From Hyella sp964606015 (GTDB lineage: Bacteria > Cyanobacteriota > Cyanobacteriia > Cyanobacteriales > Xenococcaceae): a DNA stretch of 8,507 nucleotides. The notes under the pieces are model-generated. The model had not been told where the DNA came from, made no database searches, and was given only the letters and a program-made list of their open reading frames with translations. The position numbers were made by a program, and so were the translations under genes. Shown here one piece after another: positions 6,889 through 8,507 of this stretch (its first letter is position 1; each line of letters starts with the position of its first letter). The stretch lies in NCBI GenBank assembly GCA_964606015.1, contig CAZSEZ010000173.1, forward strand, positions 1 to 8,507, in the 5' to 3' direction.

Positions 6889-7401
6889 TTAGCTTGATTC
6901 ACTCTCAAACCAGGATAGAAAGGAATTTATCACTTTTTTGTAAGTTCCCGACTCAAGTCTAGCTTCGCTAATTTTCTCAGAGCCAAATTTTTTCCAGATG
7001 TACCTTTCGTTGCTTGGTTCTTCGATTAGATATAGGCTCTCTCCGTCAAAAGACTCAGAGAAATTGATACAGATATTAAATCTACTGTATTGCTTATCTT
7101 CCTTCATAATATCTGCTGTACTTTTCGTCTCTTCCGGCTTTCCCCATAAAACAGATTCCAGAAAGTGGTGGGTTTCCATGGCATTCATTTCGGAAAATAA
7201 ATCCATCTTTCTTGTGCCACACTCATCAAGAGATCTCTCAAAATTAAACACAGGGACTTCAAGAACAACACGCAGATCAGATTGACCTAGCTCTTCTCTG
7301 GCAATCCAAAGGAGAATATGTCCAAAGGTATACCTCGCATCTTTGCTACGAGCATTTACGACACACTCAATTGCAAAATCTTTTGTCTTTCCAAAAATCA
7401 T
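6889..7401 (-). CDS. Imm42-like immunity protein
   Basis: The 170-residue soluble protein starts at ATG 7399-7401. The N-terminus MIFGKTKDFAIECVV, the following FGHILLWIAREELG and the C-terminal DGESLYLIEEPSNERYIWKK...LESGTYKKVINSFLSWFE match the pattern I know for Imm42, an immunity family that neutralises toxin domains of bacterial polymorphic toxins. There is no signal peptide or membrane segment, as expected for a cytoplasmic inhibitor. No toxin gene lies in the window: upstream on this strand is only another small gene and non-coding DNA. It may be an orphan immunity gene protecting against toxins of kin, or its toxin may lie beyond the right edge. The assignment rests on recalled family patterns, not a search. 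No Shine-Dalgarno is evident. Confidence 0.75.
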   Translation of the reverse strand: MIFGKTKDFAIECVVNARSKDARYTFGHILLWIAREELGQSDLRVVLEVPVFNFERSLDECGTRKMDLFSEMNAMETHHFLESVLWGKPEETKSTADIMKEDKQYSRFNICINFSESFDGESLYLIEEPSNERYIWKKFGSEKISEARLESGTYKKVINSFLSWFESESS

Positions 7402-7565
7402 ATAGCTGTTGACTAGCTGATAAATAATCCTTCCTTGGGGTTCCCAACACTAATCTAAATGTATTTCTAGATCTCTATCTTATTCTTAACTGAAGAAGCG
7501 ATCGCTTTAAATAAAGTCTATATCTAACCTGAATCGATACTTATTCCTTCGTCGCAGAAATCACT
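7402..7565. other. Intergenic region upstream of the Imm42-like gene
   Basis: These 164 bp between two minus-strand genes contain no open frame of note. They hold one HIP1 octamer (7498-7505). The length suggests the Imm42-like gene has its own promoter rather than being tightly coupled to the 129-residue gene upstream, but no promoter can be placed confidently by eye. Confidence 0.5.
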
Positions 7566-7955
7566 CTAGAAATTTAAGGTTATGTTGTCTTCGAGAACAA
7601 AAGATAGTTTGATTCCTCCTTGACTATGTGTTGGTTGAACAGATGCTGAAACTATTGTGTTGCCGATTAACTCATATTTTCTGCCATATTTATAAACTAG
7701 ATCGCTCTCATCTTCTGTATCCTCTTGCCATGTCTTTTCAAATTCAGAAACGTGGTGTGACGATCCAAAACAAGTACCAGCATCTAGAAAAAATCGTAGC
7801 CAGAAATCATTTTCTTGTACTTTGAGCCACAAAATCGACAGCTCACGTCGATCAAGATCTAGATTCTTCCAGTAAACACACAAAATTTCTTCGATAGTGA
7901 GTCTGACAGAAAATCTATTGTCGTAGAATCGCCTTGTAAAAATCTCTGCATCCAA
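7566..7955 (-). CDS. Small acidic protein of unknown function, possibly immunity-like
   Basis: This is a 129-residue soluble protein with no signal peptide or membrane helix. Aromatic-rich stretches (VYWKNLDL, NDFWLRFFLDAGTCFG) are followed by an acidic patch (QEDTEDESD, 77-85) and an alternating hydrophobic C-terminus (GGIKLSFVLEDNITLNF) that suggests beta strands. This alternation and the size resemble small cyanobacterial immunity-type proteins, but I do not recognise a family. The start must be TTG (7953-7955): a TAA lies 12 bases further upstream in frame with no ATG or GTG between, and the nearby ATG (7949-7951) is out of frame. A missing upstream exon-like part or a frameshift is possible. 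It shares strand with the Imm42-like gene 164 bp downstream. Confidence 0.6.
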   Translation of the reverse strand: MDAEIFTRRFYDNRFSVRLTIEEILCVYWKNLDLDRRELSILWLKVQENDFWLRFFLDAGTCFGSSHHVSEFEKTWQEDTEDESDLVYKYGRKYELIGNTIVSASVQPTHSQGGIKLSFVLEDNITLNF

Positions 7956-8063
7956 AAGTTTCTTTATTTATTTGATGCGATCGCTCAGACTCTATTGTAG
8001 ACCTAACAGGCTGCTCCTGAGATTTGGGCTTCTCGACTTACGCTAGCTTCTTGACTATGGAAA

Positions 8064-8088
8064 ATCTCGATTGAGATGGGTTTCCCAT
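8064..8088. repeat. Two overlapping short inverted repeats
   Basis: ATCTC-GATT-GAGAT (8064-8077) and ATGGG-TTT-CCCAT (8076-8088) are perfect 5-bp inverted repeats that share two bases, so only one hairpin can form fully at a time. Such mutually limiting stems may be chance or a small structured RNA element. No U-tract follows. Confidence 0.4.
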
Positions 8089-8234
8089 TCATATTGTTTG
8101 AGAGATAAGGTTCTGGATAGGCTGCTTAATACCTAAAGTTCTCAGTCTTCTGTCTACTTTTCTCTCTCTAATCTTAACTAGATTATTAGTTTTTGCTCTA
8201 TAAAAACATTGATATAAAGTGCTCTAATGGCGGA

Positions 8235-8251
8235 GATATATTGAATATATC
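8235..8251. repeat. Perfect 7-bp inverted repeat, operator-like
   Basis: GATATAT (8235-8241) and ATATATC (8245-8251) are perfect inverted copies around TGA. The symmetry and AT-rich arms would suit a dimeric DNA-binding protein or a weak RNA hairpin. It lies in the non-coding stretch, about 280 bp upstream of the 129-residue gene on the minus strand. Confidence 0.45.
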
Positions 8252-8322
8252 CAATCCCTGCAACCTACTCATATTGCTTTCAGCATATTCTAATATACCG
8301 TCGATAACATACAACTAAAGGC

Positions 8323-8344
8323 GCTGTTACCAGTTAATAACGGC
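8323..8344. repeat. 7-bp stem with 8-base loop
   Basis: GCTGTTA (8323-8329) pairs with TAACGGC (8338-8344) with one G-T wobble, around the loop CCAGTTAA. It is followed by A-rich sequence on the plus strand and is not a typical terminator there. Confidence 0.35.
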
Positions 8345-8507
8345 AAAACCATACAAGAAACGAGTAAAAGTAAAACCGTAAAATTACTGATTTTATTGTG
8401 TCACTACTTTACAAAATTGACGTATATTTTTGCCCCAAAGTATTTTGGAAATTAGCTCAATTGCCAAGTTAACTATTTTATTGTTTTTACATAATTACTA
8501 TAGTTTT

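Larger units (their letters stand above)
1219..7984. repeat. HIP1 octamers (GCGATCGC), ten copies
   Basis: Perfect copies begin at 1219, 1425, 4561, 4958, 5593, 5776, 5870, 6199, 7498 and 7977. An 8-mer is expected by chance about once in 65 kb, so this is strong enrichment and supports a cyanobacterial origin. Eight lie inside the CHAT, mobA and tldE-like genes; two flank the 129-residue gene. The entry spans first to last copy, and the DNA between is not part of the repeat. Confidence 0.9.
7956..8507. other. Non-coding stretch with several short inverted repeats
   Basis: About 550 bp to the window edge hold no credible gene; the longest frames I followed from an ATG on the plus strand are about 23 codons or less, and the minus strand has frequent stops. 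It becomes more AT-rich to the right. It contains a HIP1 site at 7977-7984, a direct 8-mer AGGCTGCT at 8008-8015 and 8119-8126, and short inverted repeats near 8064-8088, 8235-8251, 8323-8344, 8379-8395 and 8435-8448. No tRNA, rRNA or CRISPR structure is seen. It may include the leader or promoter of a gene right of the window. Confidence 0.6.

Noticed and set aside
6998..7285. Plus-strand open frame opposite the Imm42-like gene
   Set aside because: The minus strand carries the recognisable protein, so the plus frame is its shadow.
7628..7825. Plus-strand open frame of 65 codons opposite the 129-residue gene
   Set aside because: The minus-strand frame is longer with plausible soluble-protein composition. 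The plus frame is less convincing, although the choice here is less certain than elsewhere.
8323..8344. Possible tRNA arm
   Set aside because: No cloverleaf, T-loop or acceptor stem can be drawn around it.

Overview
The window looks cyanobacterial. The octamer GCGATCGC (HIP1, typical of many cyanobacterial genomes) occurs ten times in 8.5 kb, and the gene content fits: a CHAT-domain protein of the cyanobacterial type, a LytR-CpsA-Psr protein, MobA, a TldE/PmbA-like protein and small membrane proteins of unknown function. Base composition is moderately AT-rich and ribosome binding sites are mostly weak or absent. A filamentous or baeocyte-forming cyanobacterium is plausible, but the sequence does not fix the genus.

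Layout. Bases 1-2174 (+) hold the 3' part of a large gene whose start lies left of the window. It encodes a Pro/Ala/Glu repeat, then a long acidic Ser/Thr/Glu-rich linker with three 22-residue repeats, then a CHAT protease-like domain with an intact His/Cys pair. It converges on a LytR-CpsA-Psr (LCP) envelope protein gene (2386-3894, -), and the gap between them holds two hairpins. A small three-helix membrane protein gene (3978-4346, -) lies just upstream of the LCP gene on the same strand. It diverges across a 40-bp AT-rich gap from mobA (4387-5025, +), the molybdenum cofactor guanylyltransferase. Two more genes follow on +: a 125-residue membrane protein (5105-5482) and a TldD/PmbA-family protein lacking the HExxxH site (5533-6858).

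The right end is different in character. An Imm42-like immunity protein gene (6889-7401, -) and an unrecognised acidic 129-residue protein gene (7566-7955, -) sit with no toxin gene in view. About 550 bp with no credible gene, but with several short inverted repeats, then runs to the window edge. This end looks like accessory DNA: an orphan immunity locus or the tail of a polymorphic-toxin locus.

The genes do not form one pathway. The left half concerns the cell envelope or cell surface (the surface location of the CHAT protein is inferred), the middle is housekeeping (MobA, TldE-like), and the right is probably conflict-related. No clearly new system is demonstrated. The best candidates for a second look are the repeat-rich CHAT protein and the toxin-less immunity locus with its palindrome-rich flank.
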